From: Sphingobacterium sp. SYP-B4668
GTDB taxonomy: Bacteria; Bacteroidota; Bacteroidia; Sphingobacteriales; Sphingobacteriaceae
DNA: 64,000 bases
Assembly (NCBI RefSeq): GCF_027627455.1
Contig: NZ_CP115483.1
Location: 1,984,001-2,048,000 of the forward strand
Direction of reading: 5' to 3'
Shown here piece by piece: positions 62,944 to 64,000 of this stretch (positions within the stretch are counted from its first letter, which is position 1; the number at the start of each line of letters is the position of its first letter). The position numbers and the translations under genes are program-made. The notes under the pieces are model-generated. The model worked only from the letters and a program-made list of their open reading frames with translations. It was not told where the DNA came from and made no database searches.

Positions 62944-63888
62944 ATGCGTTGTCTGTCCCGATACTTGGGGATTATCTTAGCTGTGCTGTTGTTCCTTTCT
63001 CAAGGAGCAATGGCGCAGCAGGGGCAGACTTTGCATATTGTTAAAGGTAAGAAGGTGACCTTGCGCGCCGATGCTACCCATGCTATTTCGTATATCTGGT
63101 TTCGAAATAATGAGCCAATCAACGGTCTGCATGACCAGCGTATCGTAGTCACCGAAGCAGGTGTATACACCGTTATTGCATTGGGTGATGGCTGTAATTC
63201 TGATCTGTCAGATCCCGTCGAAATCATTGTCGACCCCGATGGGGGTGAAGTTACTGTAGATCTAGAAATTCGCAATTTACCTGATGTTAATACAGCAGAG
63301 TTGGGCAATACATTCAACTACCAGCTCATGATTCTCAATAACGGGAAGATTGATGCGACCAATTTGGTTGTCACGTTTGATCTTCCTTCCGAATTAGAAT
63401 ATCTACAACCCACGGGAAGCTATATTGGCGAGTTAGTGTATAATGCCGAGCGCAGACAACTGATCTGGAAAATATCTACACTGCAAGCGAAAGATTCACG
63501 CGCATTGTGGATTTCTGTAAAAGGAATCATGGATGGTCAGGCCATCACAATGGCCAAAGTTACGGCCAAAGAATCGGAGCATGACTTGACGAACAATGAA
63601 GCCACTTCAGCAGTAGATATTGTATTCCTACATATCCCGAATGTCTTCACTCCTAATAATGACGATAGGAATGAGACCTTCTTTATAAAAGGACTGGAAC
63701 TCTTCACCAAGAGAAGCATCCACATCTATAATCGATTCGGAAATGAGGTGTTCCATGCTAAACACTATGAAAACGATTGGACCGCCGAGACGCTCCCACA
63801 GGGCACCTATTTCTATATTCTCGAGGTAGAGGGACCCGAGTACAAACCGCGTGTATTCAAAGGATACGTCACGGTAATCCGTAAGTAA
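62944..63888 (+). CDS. Secreted protein with DUF11 and CHU_C (type IX secretion) domains
   Basis: The 314 residues start with a signal peptide ending near AMAQQ. An Ig-like segment (KKVTLRADATHAISYIWFRN) at about 35-95 is followed by a DUF11 domain (GNTFNYQLMILNNGKIDATN). The C-terminal 85 residues carry HIPNVFTPNNDDRNETFFI, SIHIYNRFGNEVF, NDWTAETLPQGTYFYI and GYVTVIRK, the gliding-motility-associated CHU_C sorting domain for type IX secretion. It is third of the trio, 34 bp after the second. Confidence 0.93.
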   Translation: MRCLSRYLGIILAVLLFLSQGAMAQQGQTLHIVKGKKVTLRADATHAISYIWFRNNEPINGLHDQRIVVTEAGVYTVIALGDGCNSDLSDPVEIIVDPDGGEVTVDLEIRNLPDVNTAELGNTFNYQLMILNNGKIDATNLVVTFDLPSELEYLQPTGSYIGELVYNAERRQLIWKISTLQAKDSRALWISVKGIMDGQAITMAKVTAKESEHDLTNNEATSAVDIVFLHIPNVFTPNNDDRNETFFIKGLELFTKRSIHIYNRFGNEVFHAKHYENDWTAETLPQGTYFYILEVEGPEYKPRVFKGYVTVIRK

Positions 63889-63894
63889 AATAGC

Positions 63895-63922
63895 AGATAA
63901 TCAATGCGATTATCTATATTTC
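63895..63922 (+). terminator. Probable terminator of the secreted trio
   Basis: AGATAATC (63895-63902) pairs with GATTATCT (63908-63915), followed by ATATTTCTATT. The U-run is interrupted, so confidence is moderate. Confidence 0.6.
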
Positions 63923-64000
63923 TATTCTTCAATTTGCTCTTCACATGCTAGCGCTGAGCGATTGCATCCTTCGCTTTGTAAAACCTTAAAACGAATCATA

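Noticed and set aside
63922..63999. Open minus-strand frame running off the right end
   Set aside because: Only 26 codons are visible, with no recognisable motif. It may be the end of a gene outside the window, but it cannot be supported.

Overview
The window looks like chromosome from a member of the Bacteroidota, most likely family Sphingobacteriaceae (Sphingobacterium- or Pedobacter-like). The evidence is the type IX secretion C-terminal domain at 62944-63888, the NIL-domain metNIQ operon, the form of PBP1A and IF-2, the scarcity of Shine-Dalgarno sequences, and several promoters of the Bacteroidota form (-33 TTTG, 19-20 nt, -7 TAnnTTTG). Most genes are core. No phage, plasmid, transposase or CRISPR array was seen.

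Layout. 1-4433: the 5' end of a CNNM/hemolysin-type membrane protein, rpoN, and divergent pbp1A. 4478-7624: an unusual outer-membrane protein joining an HExxH region, a beta-propeller and an Omp85-type barrel. 7660-8884: a degenerate GIY-YIG protein divergent from an HTH/S24 repressor-like gene. 8992-13887: rimP-nusA-infB behind a promoter followed within about 20 nt by an intrinsic terminator. 13954-16987: a PaaE-like reductase and acetoacetyl-CoA synthetase. 17122-21073: gdhA and metNIQ on the minus strand. 21555-27386: an inositol-phosphate gene cluster with myo-inositol-1-phosphate synthase, a nucleotidyltransferase, an ATP-grasp protein, a CDP-alcohol phosphotransferase, a flippase-like membrane protein and a HAD phosphatase.

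27438-37221: a DUF937 protein, an aldo/keto reductase, a DUF2891 lipoprotein broken by a one-base frameshift, a small unknown protein, an OtsA-OtsB fusion coupled to a GH15 enzyme, and htpG. 37339-37412: tRNA-His. 37754-45754: miscellaneous metabolic and regulatory genes, including an AraC/DUF417 pair and a ribB-Crp pair. 45882-52874: an S9 peptidase, dnaJ-grpE, an FtsE-like ATPase, an acyl-CoA reductase and a dicluster ferredoxin. 53121-54557: a dicarboxylate/glutamate symporter.

54690-59772 is a nitric-oxide defence block: flavohemoglobin, an Rrf2 regulator with three clustered Cys, a cupin, a PLP gamma-lyase, DUF488, group III truncated haemoglobin and a RIC di-iron repair protein. Three intergenic regions share one palindrome, AATAnAAGA-N7/8-TCTTnTATT, which I infer to be the operator of this local regulon. 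60266-63888 is a run of three secreted proteins. The first two end in similar short tails and the third carries the type IX sorting domain.

The most interesting candidates are the inositol cluster, in which a CDP-inositol route and an ATP-grasp step are possible; the NO-defence operator; the secreted trio with its short overlapping upstream ORF; and the promoter-terminator leader of the rimP operon. All functional assignments come from reading motifs by eye; no database search was run.
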